From contig NZ_JAFFJV010000014.1 in the NCBI RefSeq assembly GCF_016924645.1, positions 124,001 to 188,000 on the forward strand: a stretch of DNA of 64,000 nt, given 5' to 3'. Below are positions 17,645 to 26,253 of the stretch, one piece after another; the first letter of the stretch is position 1; each line of letters begins with the position of its first letter. The translations under genes were made by a program, and so were the position numbers. The DNA is from Rufibacter psychrotolerans (lineage in GTDB: Bacteria > Bacteroidota > Bacteroidia > Cytophagales > Hymenobacteraceae). The notes under the pieces were generated by a model, which was not told the DNA's origin, did not search any database, and saw only the letters and a program-made list of their open reading frames with translations.

Positions 17645-17708
17645 CTTTCAGGGGTTCCTCGTAAAATGCCGCTTGGTTCACCTCTTCCCTCGCTCGCCCC
17701 CTCTCACA

Positions 17709-17834
17709 CCCTCGCTCGCCTCCGGCGAGTGTGAGCTATCGGGCGGCCTCTGGCCGCGTTGCGGGAATATTGTACAATGCACCTGGCGGCGAGACGCCGC
17801 GTAATAACTCACACTCGCCGGAGGCGAGCGAGGG
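17709..17834. mobile_element. MITE-like element with 27-bp terminal inverted repeats, copy 1
   Basis: Perfect 27-bp inverted ends (17709-17735 and 17808-17834), each itself containing the small palindrome CTCGCCTCCGGCGAG. Inside are two further hairpins, GGCGGCCTCTGGCCGC and GGCGGCGAGACGCCGC, separated by an AT-rich spacer with TTGTACAA. The same parts recur in reverse order at 22024-22171, so the two are copies of one element in opposite orientation. No coding capacity. Confidence 0.75.
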
Positions 17835-17854
17835 TGGAAGCTTTGAGTAGTTCT

Positions 17855-17890
17855 GTTTAGAGGCGCTTTTCTTGAAAACAGCCTCTAAAC
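17855..17890. repeat. Palindromic intergenic repeat
   Basis: Arms GTTTAGAGGC (17855-17864) and GCCTCTAAAC (17881-17890) around the core GCTTTTCTTGAAAACA. It directly follows the MITE-like element and is a typical family member. Confidence 0.7.
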
Positions 17891-18008
17891 AAGATTTGCG
17901 GTGAGCGATAGAGTAGCGAGCCAAGGACCAGTTCTGGAGCAATTTCCTAACAATAGCCCAAAAACAGAAAGCCTCAAAACAGAAAGCCCCTAAACTGAAG
18001 ATGCACCC

Positions 18009-18878
18009 CTATCCTGCCACCGCCTCGGCACCTACCTGCTCATGTTGCTGGCAGTGGGTGCAGTTGCCGGCGCAGCGCTTCTTTTTGGCCTGGTACAGGT
18101 TCAGTAACGGGATGCTGGTGTGGCAGGCGTCGGTTTTCCGGTAGGTCTGGTTTAGGTACTGGTGGGTGAGGTGCGTGTCCCGGGTGGCGATCAGGAAAAG
18201 GTCTACGGGGTACTGCTCGGCGTACTCCTGCAGGCCTTCCATCATGTCCTCCTCTTCCAGCATGTGGCAGTTGCCGTTGCTGCCCAGCACCCAGTTCAGT
18301 TCCGCGCCCTGCTTTTTGATCTCTGCCAGGGGCGAGTGGTCGGCGGCGGGGTAGAAATGCACCGGCGACACCTCGGCCTCAACAGCCTGGGCAAAGTCTT
18401 TTACCAATTCAATGGCCTGGGGGTCCTGATCGGTGAAATCGGTGACAAACACCAGGTGCTTGAGGGGCTGGTACTGGGCCTTGTCCGGAATCCAGAGGAT
18501 GGGGCTGCCCGCCAGTTCCGGCAAGGGCAACCGTTGGTTTTCTGCCTCAATGGTTTTCAGCAGCGCTGAGCCGGCAATGATCACATCTGGGTTGTGCACG
18601 GCGGCCATGGTGGGCAACAGGGAAGCCCAGGCATCACCGCTGATGAGGCACTCGGTATGGTGCGGGTTTAGTTGGCGGCGGGTATCGCAGGCGTACCGTT
18701 TGGCAAAGCTGTGCAGTTGCTGCGAGTACTGCAACTGGTTGGTCAACGACAAAGGCGCGCCGTTGGTGCTGAACAGCAGCAGGATTTCGGCTTTAAGCTG
18801 GCAGGCCATCTTCACGGCATACCCGTACGCGTTGATGCTGTTCTGGGAAAAATCGGTGAGGACGAGTATCTTTTTCAT
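18009..18878 (-). CDS. Universal stress protein, two Usp domains
   Basis: 289 residues starting MKKILVLTDFSQNSINAYGYAVK. Two Usp-like halves; the ATP-loop glycines are poorly kept in both, so nucleotide binding is uncertain. The C-terminus is unusual: CAGNCTHCQQHEQ, a C-x3-C-x2-C cluster that could bind metal, with a further Cys (DACHTSIP) 25 residues before. It is the last gene of the run ccoG-ccoH-SafE-usp, 22 bp from its neighbour, which suggests a role under the same low-oxygen conditions. Confidence 0.85.
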   Translation of the reverse strand: MKKILVLTDFSQNSINAYGYAVKMACQLKAEILLLFSTNGAPLSLTNQLQYSQQLHSFAKRYACDTRRQLNPHHTECLISGDAWASLLPTMAAVHNPDVIIAGSALLKTIEAENQRLPLPELAGSPILWIPDKAQYQPLKHLVFVTDFTDQDPQAIELVKDFAQAVEAEVSPVHFYPAADHSPLAEIKKQGAELNWVLGSNGNCHMLEEEDMMEGLQEYAEQYPVDLFLIATRDTHLTHQYLNQTYRKTDACHTSIPLLNLYQAKKKRCAGNCTHCQQHEQVGAEAVAG

Positions 18879-18899
18879 ATCAGTAAAGGAGATCAGAAA

Positions 18900-19625
18900 T
18901 TAGCGGTTTGTGGTAGTTGGGTGGCAGCCAGACATAGCGGAACTGGCCATGTTTGCAGGATCGGTGGCGGGACTCACGTAGGGAATTCCCAGGTTCAGGC
19001 CGCGGAGGATGAACAGAATGGCCAGACAGGTAGCCGCGTACGGAATCGCTTTTGTGAAGAACCGGCGCAGCCCCATCTGTATGTATTTGCCCGAGAGGGA
19101 CAGCAGGAACATCAGCGGGAAGGTGCCCGCCCCAAACAAGAGCATGTACAGCATGGAATCAGGCACCGTAGGCATGCTCACGGCACCCGCCAAAGCGAAG
19201 TACACAAAGCCGCAGGGCAGCAATCCGTTCAGTAAACCTACGCCCCCCAAGGCCCAGATGCCCTTCTTCTGGAAGAACCAGCCCATGGTCTTTTTCACGT
19301 TGGTGAGCAGCGTTTCCAAACCTGTGGCTTGCCTGAATCTAGCCGAAGCCGTGGCCGGTACCACCACCAGCAGCAAAATCAGCACGCCAGACACAATGGA
19401 CAGCGTTTGCTGCAGCCCGGCCAGTTGCAGGCTTTTTCCCAGCACCCCCGCGCCTGCGCCCAACAAGCTGTAGGTCACCAAGCGGCCCAGATTGTAGAGG
19501 AACCTGCCGGCCACAAAAGACCAGCCGCTGCCCTTGCCCACGGGCAACGACAGGGCAATGGCCCCGCACATGCCCACGCAATGGAAACTGCCCAGAATAC
19601 CCAGGATGAAACCCGTCCAGATCAT
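18900..19625 (-). CDS. SafE/TauE-type membrane protein of the cbb3 assembly cluster
   Basis: 241 residues with about six membrane helices. The start MIWTGFILGILGSFHCVGMCGAIALSLP contains the HCVGMCG motif typical of the cytochrome-biogenesis-like SafE group, which accompanies ccoG/ccoH in many Bacteroidota and proteobacteria. The conserved His/Cys pairs suggest a role in copper handling or thiol redox for cbb3 oxidase, though this is not proven for the group. The gene is 1 bp from ccoH and 22 bp from usp. Confidence 0.85.
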   Translation of the reverse strand: MIWTGFILGILGSFHCVGMCGAIALSLPVGKGSGWSFVAGRFLYNLGRLVTYSLLGAGAGVLGKSLQLAGLQQTLSIVSGVLILLLVVVPATASARFRQATGLETLLTNVKKTMGWFFQKKGIWALGGVGLLNGLLPCGFVYFALAGAVSMPTVPDSMLYMLLFGAGTFPLMFLLSLSGKYIQMGLRRFFTKAIPYAATCLAILFILRGLNLGIPYVSPATDPANMASSAMSGCHPTTTNR

Positions 19626-19626
19626 G

Positions 19627-20100
19627 TTATTGAAGGGTAATGTCTTTCTGCAGATAGTAGTCTTTGCCGGCCTGTTTCCAGTTCAGCTGCACGCGCCACA
19701 GCCCTTTGGCCAGGGCAGCGGTTCTGATGTGCTGCTGCCCGTCTTCGTTCAGGGCCAGGTCCAGGGTGAAATCCTGCTTGGCGTCTGAGGGGCGGAAGAA
19801 ATTCACCTGGCCTTTTACCTCGGCGGCTTTCACTCCTGCCGGAAACACGATGCTGAACTGCTCGGCGGCCTGAGCGTGCGTCAGCAGCACCTGTGCCTCC
19901 AGGGCCTGCGTGGCTTTCACCTGGTTCATGTGTTGCTGGTAGGCCAGCTCCTGTTGGTAGTAGTCTTTGCTCACCAGGTTCACATCAGAGTTCATGGCCT
20001 GGCGCACCATGTTGCCAATGAACAAGGCAAAAAAGACGAAGGCGGCGATGATCAACCGGGGCCACCAGGCGGTTTTGGAGGAAATTGCTTTCGCGGACAT
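19627..20100 (-). CDS. ccoH: cbb3 oxidase assembly protein CcoH/FixH
   Basis: 157 residues. One N-terminal membrane helix (about 15-33, LIIAAFVFFALFIGNMV) is followed by the motif LVSKDYYQQELAYQQHMNQ, which is characteristic of FixH, then an Ig-like periplasmic domain (FSIVFPAGVKAAEVKGQVNFFRPSDAKQDF). FixH binds the oxidase during assembly and influences copper delivery with CcoI. It lies between ccoG and the SafE-type gene. Confidence 0.9.
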   Translation of the reverse strand: MSAKAISSKTAWWPRLIIAAFVFFALFIGNMVRQAMNSDVNLVSKDYYQQELAYQQHMNQVKATQALEAQVLLTHAQAAEQFSIVFPAGVKAAEVKGQVNFFRPSDAKQDFTLDLALNEDGQQHIRTAALAKGLWRVQLNWKQAGKDYYLQKDITLQ

Positions 20101-20106
20101 AATTGG

Positions 20107-20176
20107 GAGTTCTGAGTTCTGAGTCTTGAGTCTTGAGTCCTGAGTCTTGTGTCTTGTGTCTTGTGTCTTGCGTCCT
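20107..20176. repeat. Tandem heptamer array, 10 units
   Basis: Ten consecutive 7-bp units of the type GAGTCTT (variants GAGTTCT, GAGTCCT, GTGTCTT, GCGTCCT). It occupies most of the 99-bp gap between ccoG and ccoH. Unit number could vary by slippage. Confidence 0.85.
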
Positions 20177-20199
20177 GAGGTATAAAACGTGAGAGGCTG

Positions 20200-21600
20200 T
20201 TAGTGGCCGGGGCCCAGGAATTTGGTTTTCTCGGTGGTCACCAGTTTGTCGCCTACGTACACTCCTACTTCAATTTCGGTGGAAACGCCGTTCAGGTCTT
20301 TTTGCGGAATTTCGGCGAAGAAAACGCCTTCGGCCAGGCCTTGTTCGGGCAGCACCAGCCCGCTGCGTACCAACCGGATGGTCCCCTGCGGATGAATCAG
20401 TTTCAGGGTAATAGGCAGGCGCTCGGTGGTTTTGTTGATGACCGAAATGTTGTAGAGGTTACTTACCTGGCCGTCTTTGCCGGTTTGGAAGAGCATGCCG
20501 GGGGTGCGCAGGATGGTGGCGTCTATGTTTTCGCGGGTGACCAGCAGCGTCACAAAACCGGCCAGCAAGAGCACCAACACGGCGGTGTAGCTTTTCATGC
20601 GGCCCGTGAACCGCCAGGGCTTGCCCTCGGCGATGCTTTCTTCTGAGGCGTACTTGATCAAGTCCTGCGGTTTGCCAATCATGTCCATGATGCTGTTGCA
20701 GGCATCAATGCAGGCGGTGCAGTTGATACACTCCATCTGCTGGGCACCGTTCCTGATGTCTATCCCCGTAGGGCACACCTGCACGCACTGGCGGCAATCA
20801 ATACAGTCGCCGGCGGTACGTACCTGGTTTTTGCGCAGCTTCTCGCGGGGCTCGCCGCGTACGTAGTCATAGGCAATAACCGTGGTTTTCTTGTCCATCA
20901 TCACGCCCTGCAATCTTCCGTACGGACACACAATGGTACACACCTGCTCCCTGAACCGCGCGAACACGCCGTAGAAAACACCCGTGAAAAGGAGCATGGA
21001 GATAAACCCGCCCAGGTGCCGGGCCGGAGAATCAGTCACAATGGCTTTGAGGGCGTCTACCCCAATGATGTAGGCCAGAAACGTGTTAGCGATCAGAAAC
21101 GAGAGGAGCAGGAACAGGCTGTGCTTGGCGGTTTTCTTCCAGATCTTCTCGGGGGTCCAATCGGCTTTGTCCAGGGCTTTCTGCTTGGTGAAGTCGCCCT
21201 CAATCCAGTACTCAATGCGGCGAAACACCATCTCCAGAAAGATGGTCTGCGGACACACCCACCCGCAGAAAACGCGGCCGTACACAATGGTGAACAGGAT
21301 AATGAACACCATAAAGGCCAGAAAACCCAGCAACAGGATAAAGAAGTCCTGCGGCCAGAAAATCATCCCGAAGATGATGAACTTACGCTCCACCAGGTTG
21401 AGCATGAGCACCGGCAACCCGTTGATCTTGAGGAACGGACCGGTAAACAGCAAGGCCAGAAAGCCGTAACTCACCAGCTTGCGGTACTGGTACAGCTTTC
21501 CATTAGGCTTTTTAGGGTAAAGCCACACCCGTTTCCCTTCTTTATCTACGGTGGCGATGGAGTCTCTGAACGACTCTTTGTCCACTACTGCCTGGGCCAT
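20200..21600 (-). CDS. ccoG: cbb3 oxidase accessory ferredoxin-like protein CcoG
   Basis: 466 residues from the Met at 21600 (MAQAVVDKESFRDSIAT); the open frame runs 20 codons further but without family similarity. An integral membrane protein with at least four helices in the first 230 residues, a CGWVCPQT motif, and a 2x[4Fe-4S] ferredoxin domain (CIDCRQCVQVCPTG and CINCTACIDACN). The C-terminus is an Ig-like periplasmic domain. Members are thought to act as cupric reductases during CuB insertion into the cbb3 oxidase. It is the first gene of the unit ccoG-ccoH-SafE-usp, and an FNR-like site lies 100 bp upstream. Confidence 0.94.
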   Translation of the reverse strand: MAQAVVDKESFRDSIATVDKEGKRVWLYPKKPNGKLYQYRKLVSYGFLALLFTGPFLKINGLPVLMLNLVERKFIIFGMIFWPQDFFILLLGFLAFMVFIILFTIVYGRVFCGWVCPQTIFLEMVFRRIEYWIEGDFTKQKALDKADWTPEKIWKKTAKHSLFLLLSFLIANTFLAYIIGVDALKAIVTDSPARHLGGFISMLLFTGVFYGVFARFREQVCTIVCPYGRLQGVMMDKKTTVIAYDYVRGEPREKLRKNQVRTAGDCIDCRQCVQVCPTGIDIRNGAQQMECINCTACIDACNSIMDMIGKPQDLIKYASEESIAEGKPWRFTGRMKSYTAVLVLLLAGFVTLLVTRENIDATILRTPGMLFQTGKDGQVSNLYNISVINKTTERLPITLKLIHPQGTIRLVRSGLVLPEQGLAEGVFFAEIPQKDLNGVSTEIEVGVYVGDKLVTTEKTKFLGPGH

Positions 21601-21699
21601 GATACTTTGTCTCTTAGGTTTACAATCACCGACTGCGGGCAGCTCGGCGGGAGGCGTCAACCTTCTCTACAAAATTCAGCATTCAGGCGCGGTAGAAAC

Positions 21700-21713
21700 A
21701 TGACGCCCGTCAT
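21700..21713. promoter_or_regulatory. FNR-like operator candidate upstream of ccoG
   Basis: ATGAC-GCCC-GTCAT, a perfect 5-4-5 palindrome, 100 bp upstream of the ccoG start. One of six similar sites in the window. Confidence 0.65.
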
Positions 21714-21912
21714 CTGGGCCGGTGATTGTTGTTAGAGCCACTAAGAGGGTAGCGTAATGATGATGATGTTGAGCCAAGGCATGCTTTGTCTTCAACTTTG
21801 GATAGGCATTCTTCGGTGAAGAATCCTTCTGGTAGTATGGACATTTCACGGCCCTCTTCAAAAGGGAACATTCCTCAAAATGGATGACGCAGGAAGGAAG
21901 GTAGATGAAGTG

Positions 21913-21949
21913 CGTTTAGCGCCTGTTTTTAGGAAAACTGGGCTAAAAT
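21913..21949. repeat. Palindromic intergenic repeat, degenerate
   Basis: CGTTTAGC...GGCTAAAAT arms around CCTGTTTTTAGGAAAACTG, a decayed family member in the 740-bp gap between ccoP and ccoG. That gap also holds the MITE-like copy 2 and a further remnant near 22223-22262; no gene is seen in it. Confidence 0.5.
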
Positions 21950-22023
21950 GAAGAAGGAGGAAAATGCAGCACGAAGGGCTTTCGCAGGTGCGCTAATCTT
22001 CAGCCTTGATGTTCTGCAATCTT

Positions 22024-22171
22024 CCCTCGCTCGCCTCTCGGACGCGTGTGAGCTATTGCGCGGCGTCTCGCCGCTGGGCACGGTACAATCAAAATCTCCG
22101 CAATGCGGCAATGTCCCGCACTGCGGCCAGAGGCCGCCCAATTTCTCACACTCGCCGGAGGCGAGCGAGGG
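22024..22171. mobile_element. MITE-like element, copy 2 (inverted relative to copy 1)
   Basis: Ends 22024-22052 and 22145-22171. The right end is identical to the right arm of copy 1; the left end carries substitutions (CTCTCGGACGCG). The interior has GCGGCGTCTCGCCGC first and GCGGCCAGAGGCCGC second, the reverse of copy 1, plus an extra small hairpin in the spacer (CCGCAATGCGG). It lies between two operons of the cbb3 cluster. Confidence 0.72.
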
Positions 22172-22342
22172 AGTACTTATATTAAACGCTTTGATCTTCG
22201 TCTCAATACTAGATATCCTGCCAGGGCTCTTTTAAACCTGGTTTCCTGAAAAGTGCCTGAAAACAGAAAAACTGCCCGAAAACAGAAGCGGCCCTTTACT
22301 GTGGTAAAGAGCCGCGCTGGCACTCACTTGTAACGCACTTCC

Positions 22343-23545
22343 CTATTTCACTTTCTCGCCTTGCGGGGCTTTGGCGTTAGGCGGGTTGCTACCCTTCAGG
22401 CTCAGGATGTAGCTGGACACTTCCAGGATCTGGTCGTTGGAGAGTTTTCCCTGCCAGGCCACCATGCCTTTGCTGGTCACGCCGTATTTCACCACTTTGT
22501 AGATGGCATTCACGTCACCACCGTGGAGCCAGAATTCATCGGTGAGGTTGGGGCCTACCACGCCCTGGCCTTGCTGGCCGTGACAGGCGGCACAGTTCTG
22601 GATGAAGGCGGCTTTGCCGGCCTCCAGTTTGGCGGCCTCGGTGAGCGGCTTGAAGTTGGTGACTTCGTTCACGTTGCCATCGTTGCCCCCAGTTGGGTTC
22701 AGGAGAGCCGCCTGCTGTACCTCAGCCTGGTATTCGGCAATCTGGAGGTTACCGCTCTGGAACACGTGGTAGTGCAGCAGGTAGGCCACGCCAAAGACCA
22801 CGGTGGCATAGAACATGTACTTCCACCAGGGCGGCAGGTCGTTGTCAAACTCAAAGATGCCGTCATAGGTGTGATCTTCCATGAGGATGTCTTTGTGTTG
22901 ACCGGTGATGGTGGTGGTATCACCGCGCAGCAGGGCGATGAAGCGGGCCATGGCGGTATTCCGCAGGGTGGGCTTGTCGTACAGGTGGCCCAGCAAGGGC
23001 AAGGCCTGGATAAACGTCACCACCAAGCCGCCCAGCACCAGCACCAGCAGAAACCCGACCAGCACCACCAGCACCTGCGTGGTGGGCGGCAGGGATTTCC
23101 AGCTGAAACTAGCTTCGGCCGGGGTGGCCCCCTCTCCTTGGTTCGCGTCAGTGGGGGCCGTTTCCTCAGGTTTGGCCTCGGCGGGTTTGTCGCTTTCTTC
23201 TTTGACGTAGGCAATCACGTCTTTGATGTCGGCGTCTGAGAGCGTGCCTTCAAAGCTGGTCATCTGCACCTTCCCGAACTTCTCAAACACTTCCACGGCC
23301 TGTTTGTCGCCGGAGTTGATGAGCTTGGTGGAGTTCTTCACGAAGCTGGTGATCCATTTCTCGTCGCGGCGTTGGTGCACGTCTTTGAGGGCGGGGCCCA
23401 CTACTTGTTCCTGCACGGCGTGGCAGGCGGCGCAGTTGGCGTCAAAAACGGCCTTGCCTTTCACGGCATCCTGCGCAGAGGCAGGACTAGCGGCAACTCC
23501 GGCCATCAACAGCGCGGAGGCCAAATAGGGTATTACTCGTTTCAT
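22343..23545 (-). CDS. ccoP: cbb3-type cytochrome c oxidase subunit III, with an extra N-terminal cytochrome c domain
   Basis: 400 residues. A signal peptide (to about residue 24, ASPASAQ) is followed by a cytochrome c domain with CAACH (38-42). An acidic/Pro linker, a first membrane helix (about 155-180) and the usual CcoP membrane entry follow: DGIFEFDNDLPPWWKYMFYA and a second helix. A second cytochrome c domain with CAACH (318-322) has the distal methionine region KGMVAW. Textbook CcoP has one helix followed by two heme domains; here one heme domain precedes the membrane region. It overlaps ccoQ by 4 bp and is the last gene of ccoS-ccoNO-ccoQ-ccoP. Confidence 0.93.
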   Translation of the reverse strand: MKRVIPYLASALLMAGVAASPASAQDAVKGKAVFDANCAACHAVQEQVVGPALKDVHQRRDEKWITSFVKNSTKLINSGDKQAVEVFEKFGKVQMTSFEGTLSDADIKDVIAYVKEESDKPAEAKPEETAPTDANQGEGATPAEASFSWKSLPPTTQVLVVLVGFLLVLVLGGLVVTFIQALPLLGHLYDKPTLRNTAMARFIALLRGDTTTITGQHKDILMEDHTYDGIFEFDNDLPPWWKYMFYATVVFGVAYLLHYHVFQSGNLQIAEYQAEVQQAALLNPTGGNDGNVNEVTNFKPLTEAAKLEAGKAAFIQNCAACHGQQGQGVVGPNLTDEFWLHGGDVNAIYKVVKYGVTSKGMVAWQGKLSNDQILEVSSYILSLKGSNPPNAKAPQGEKVK

Positions 23546-23736
23546 GACCGTGGGTCTAGTGGGTGGGCTAATCCGTTCTCGTTCTGCAGCGGCATTTCTT
23601 TCATGCTCTGGATGTATTCTTTCTTCACCACCACCACGTAGGCCAGCAAGCCCAGGAAAAAGGCGAAGAAGATGACGAAGGAGATGATGGGATAAATCTC
23701 AATGCCGTCTATGGATTGTAATACACTTTTGTACAT
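23542..23736 (-). CDS. ccoQ: cbb3 oxidase small subunit CcoQ/FixQ
   Basis: 64 residues with a single membrane helix (SFVIFFAFFLGLLAYVVVV) followed by a short charged tail (KKEYIQSMKEMPLQNEN). Length, one-helix layout and its place between ccoNO and ccoP identify it as CcoQ, a stabilising subunit. It overlaps ccoP by 4 bp. Confidence 0.88.
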   Translation of the reverse strand: MYKSVLQSIDGIEIYPIISFVIFFAFFLGLLAYVVVVKKEYIQSMKEMPLQNENGLAHPLDPRS

Positions 23737-23750
23737 GACTCTATTTTTTG

Positions 23751-23867
23751 GTTGTTAGTGATTAGTTGTCAGTTATCAGATTCTAGGTTGTGAAAAAGCT
23801 TCTGTTTTCATGGCTAGCGTCAAGAGCCAGCGTCTAAACTATTGTCTAACAACTAATCACTAACAAC
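23751..23867. repeat. Inverted repeat in the ccoNO-ccoQ spacer
   Basis: A perfect 19-bp inverted repeat (23751-23769 and 23849-23867), built from TTAGTnn-like heptamer units, encloses about 80 bp. It fills the only large gap inside the oxidase operon and could form a stem in the mRNA that sets the expression ratio, but this is inferred. Confidence 0.6.
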
Positions 23868-23873
23868 TGACAA

Positions 23874-26057
23874 CTACTTTTCTTCTTTCACTTTAATGTC
23901 GGTGCCCAGGCGTTGCAGGTAGGCAATGAGGGCCACAATCTCTTTCTCTGGCTTCACCTCAATGTTCTCTTTCCGGAGCTCGGCGGTGATTTCGCGGGCC
24001 TGGCGCAGGAGGTCTTCGTTGGCTCTTTCGGCGTAGCCGGGGGCATACGGAGTTCCTAAATCAGTCAGGACTTTGATCTTCGCCTGGGTGTCACTCATGT
24101 CTATGTCTTTCTCCAGCAACCAGGGGTAAGCGGGCATGATAGAACCCGGTGACATAGAGGTGGGGTCCAGCATGTGGTGGTAGTGCCAGCTGTGCGGGTA
24201 CTTCCCTCCCACCCGGTGCAAGTCTGGACCGGTACGTTTAGAGCCCCACAGGAACGGACGGTCGTACACAAACTCGCCGGCTTTGGAGTACTCGCCGTAG
24301 CGCTCGGTCTCTGAGCGGAACGGACGCACCATCTGGGAGTGGCAGTTCACGCAACCTTCTTTGATGTAGACATCGCGGCCCTGCAACTCAAGGGAGGTGT
24401 AGGGTTTCACGCTCTCAATGGTAGGCACGTTGGATTCTACCAGGAACGTGGGGATCATCTCCACCAGCCCCCCAATCAGGATGGCGACGGTAGCCCACAC
24501 GGCCATTTGTACCGGACGGCGCTCAATCATGCGGTGCCAGTGGCCTCCGGCGTGCTCGCCCGCGTTGATTTTGGCAGCGGGCATTAAAGGAGCGGCCTGG
24601 GCTTCTTCGTTGGCTAAGAGCGTACCGGCCTTCACGGTTTTAATGACGTTGTAGATCATCAGGAACACGCCGCTCAGGTAGAGCACCCCGCCAATGCCGC
24701 GCAGGTAGTACATGGGCACAATCTGCAGCACGGTCTCCAGGAAGTTAGAGTACTGGAGCATGCCTTCGTTGTTGAACTGTTTCCACATGAGGCCCTGGGT
24801 GAACCCGGCCCAGTACATGGGAATGGCGTAGAACAGGATGCCCAGCGTGCCTAACCAGAAGTGCCAGTTGGCCAGTTTGGTAGAGTAGAGTTTGGTCTTG
24901 AAGATGCGCGGCAACAGCCAGTACAGGATACCGAAGGTGAGGAAGCCGTTCCAGCCCAGGGCGCCTACGTGTACGTGGGCCACGATCCAGTCGGTGTAGT
25001 GGGCAATGGCGTTCACGTTTTTGAGCGACATGAGCGGGCCTTCAAAGGTGGCCATACCGTACGCGGTGATGGCGACTACCATGAATTTGAGTACCGGCTC
25101 CTCGCGCACTTTGTCCCAGGCACCGCGCAGGGTTAACAGACCGTTGATCATTCCGCCCCAGCTGGGCGCCAGCAGCATCACAGAGAATACTACGCCCAAG
25201 GACTGCGCCCAGTCTGGCAAGGCGGTGTACAGCAAGTGGTGCGGACCGGCCCAGATGTAGATGAAGATCAGAGACCAGAAGTGGATGATAGACAAACGGT
25301 ACGAGTACACCGGACGGTTCGCGGCCTTGGGCAGGAAGTAGTACATCATGCCCAGGTACGGCGTGGTTAAGAAGAACGCGACCGCGTTGTGGCCATACCA
25401 CCACTGCACCAGCGCATCCTGCACCCCGGCATAACCAGAGTAGCTTTTGAAGAACGTGACCGGAATCTCATAGGAGTTCACAATGTGCAGCACGGCTACG
25501 GTCAAAAACGTGGCGATGTAGAACCAGATGCCCACGTACATGTGGCGCTCACGGCGGTTAAGGATGGTCCCGAACATGTTCCAGCCGAACACCACCCACA
25601 CCAGCGTAATGGCAAGGTCAATGGGCCACTCCAGCTCAGCGTACTCTTTGGACGTAGTGTACCCCAGCGGAAGCGTGATCACGGCCGAAACAATAATCAG
25701 CTGCCAGGCCCAGAAATGGATCTTACTGAGTTTGTCTGAGAACATGCGGGTTTTGCACAATCGCTGCAGCGAGTAGTACACGCCCATGAAAATACCGTTG
25801 CCCACAAAGGCGAAGATCACGGCGTTGGTGTGCAGGGGCCGTACCCGCCCGAAGGTGGTGTACTCAGTGCCCATGTTGAGCTCGGGGCGCGCCAGCTGAA
25901 ACGCGATGATCACCCCGATGAGCATGCCGGCTACGCCCCAGAACAGGGTGGCATAGGCGAAATCGCGGACAATCTTGTTGTCATAGTAGAATGTGTCAAC
26001 GGTCCGGACGCTGGATTTGATCGCCTCGCCCGGCGCTTTTAGAACCTCAGCTAACAT
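23874..26057 (-). CDS. ccoNO: Fused cbb3-type cytochrome c oxidase subunits I and II (CcoN-CcoO)
   Basis: 727 residues from the Met at 26057 (MLAEVLKAPGEAIKSS); the longer frame to 26126 lies inside ccoS. The first 490 or so residues are the CcoN heme-copper core with 12 or more helices: LHTNAVIFAFVGNGIFMG, WWYGHNAVAFFLTTPYLG (CuB ligand region) and HIHFWSL-type His clusters. The rest is CcoO, a membrane-anchored monoheme cytochrome with CVNCHSQMVRPFRSE and GPDLHRVGG. It reduces oxygen with high affinity and pumps protons. Fusion of the two subunits is usual in Bacteroidota. Confidence 0.96.
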   Translation of the reverse strand: MLAEVLKAPGEAIKSSVRTVDTFYYDNKIVRDFAYATLFWGVAGMLIGVIIAFQLARPELNMGTEYTTFGRVRPLHTNAVIFAFVGNGIFMGVYYSLQRLCKTRMFSDKLSKIHFWAWQLIIVSAVITLPLGYTTSKEYAELEWPIDLAITLVWVVFGWNMFGTILNRRERHMYVGIWFYIATFLTVAVLHIVNSYEIPVTFFKSYSGYAGVQDALVQWWYGHNAVAFFLTTPYLGMMYYFLPKAANRPVYSYRLSIIHFWSLIFIYIWAGPHHLLYTALPDWAQSLGVVFSVMLLAPSWGGMINGLLTLRGAWDKVREEPVLKFMVVAITAYGMATFEGPLMSLKNVNAIAHYTDWIVAHVHVGALGWNGFLTFGILYWLLPRIFKTKLYSTKLANWHFWLGTLGILFYAIPMYWAGFTQGLMWKQFNNEGMLQYSNFLETVLQIVPMYYLRGIGGVLYLSGVFLMIYNVIKTVKAGTLLANEEAQAAPLMPAAKINAGEHAGGHWHRMIERRPVQMAVWATVAILIGGLVEMIPTFLVESNVPTIESVKPYTSLELQGRDVYIKEGCVNCHSQMVRPFRSETERYGEYSKAGEFVYDRPFLWGSKRTGPDLHRVGGKYPHSWHYHHMLDPTSMSPGSIMPAYPWLLEKDIDMSDTQAKIKVLTDLGTPYAPGYAERANEDLLRQAREITAELRKENIEVKPEKEIVALIAYLQRLGTDIKVKEEK

Positions 26058-26253
26058 GTGCGGTGTCCTCCATGGGTTTAGTAGAAATTGTGGTAATGGG
26101 CTGTTTTTGAGTTGATTCGTGGTCAAAGAGAATGCGCACGGAGGGCGTGTAGTCGTCCTCGTACTGGCCGGACCGCACCGCCCACAGGAACGCCCCCAGG
26201 AACAGGAGGGCCACCAGAAGACTGATGCAGATTAAAAGAAAGATGATGTTCAT
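26047..26253 (-). CDS. ccoS: cbb3 oxidase assembly protein CcoS
   Basis: 68 residues. One membrane helix (IIFLLICISLLVALLFLGAFLWAVRSGQY) followed by YEDDYTPSVRILFD, the CcoS signature in which the acidic residues follow the helix directly. CcoS is needed for cofactor insertion into cbb3 oxidase. First gene of the oxidase operon; it overlaps ccoNO by 11 bp. A paralogue is at 31253. Confidence 0.93.
   Translation of the reverse strand: MNIIFLLICISLLVALLFLGAFLWAVRSGQYEDDYTPSVRILFDHESTQKQPITTISTKPMEDTAHVS

Noticed and set aside
17736..17942. Open frame over the first MITE-like element
   Set aside because: Its residues (ASGECELLRGVSPPG) are a translation of the terminal repeat and reappear in the second copy, so it reflects repeat sequence, not a gene.
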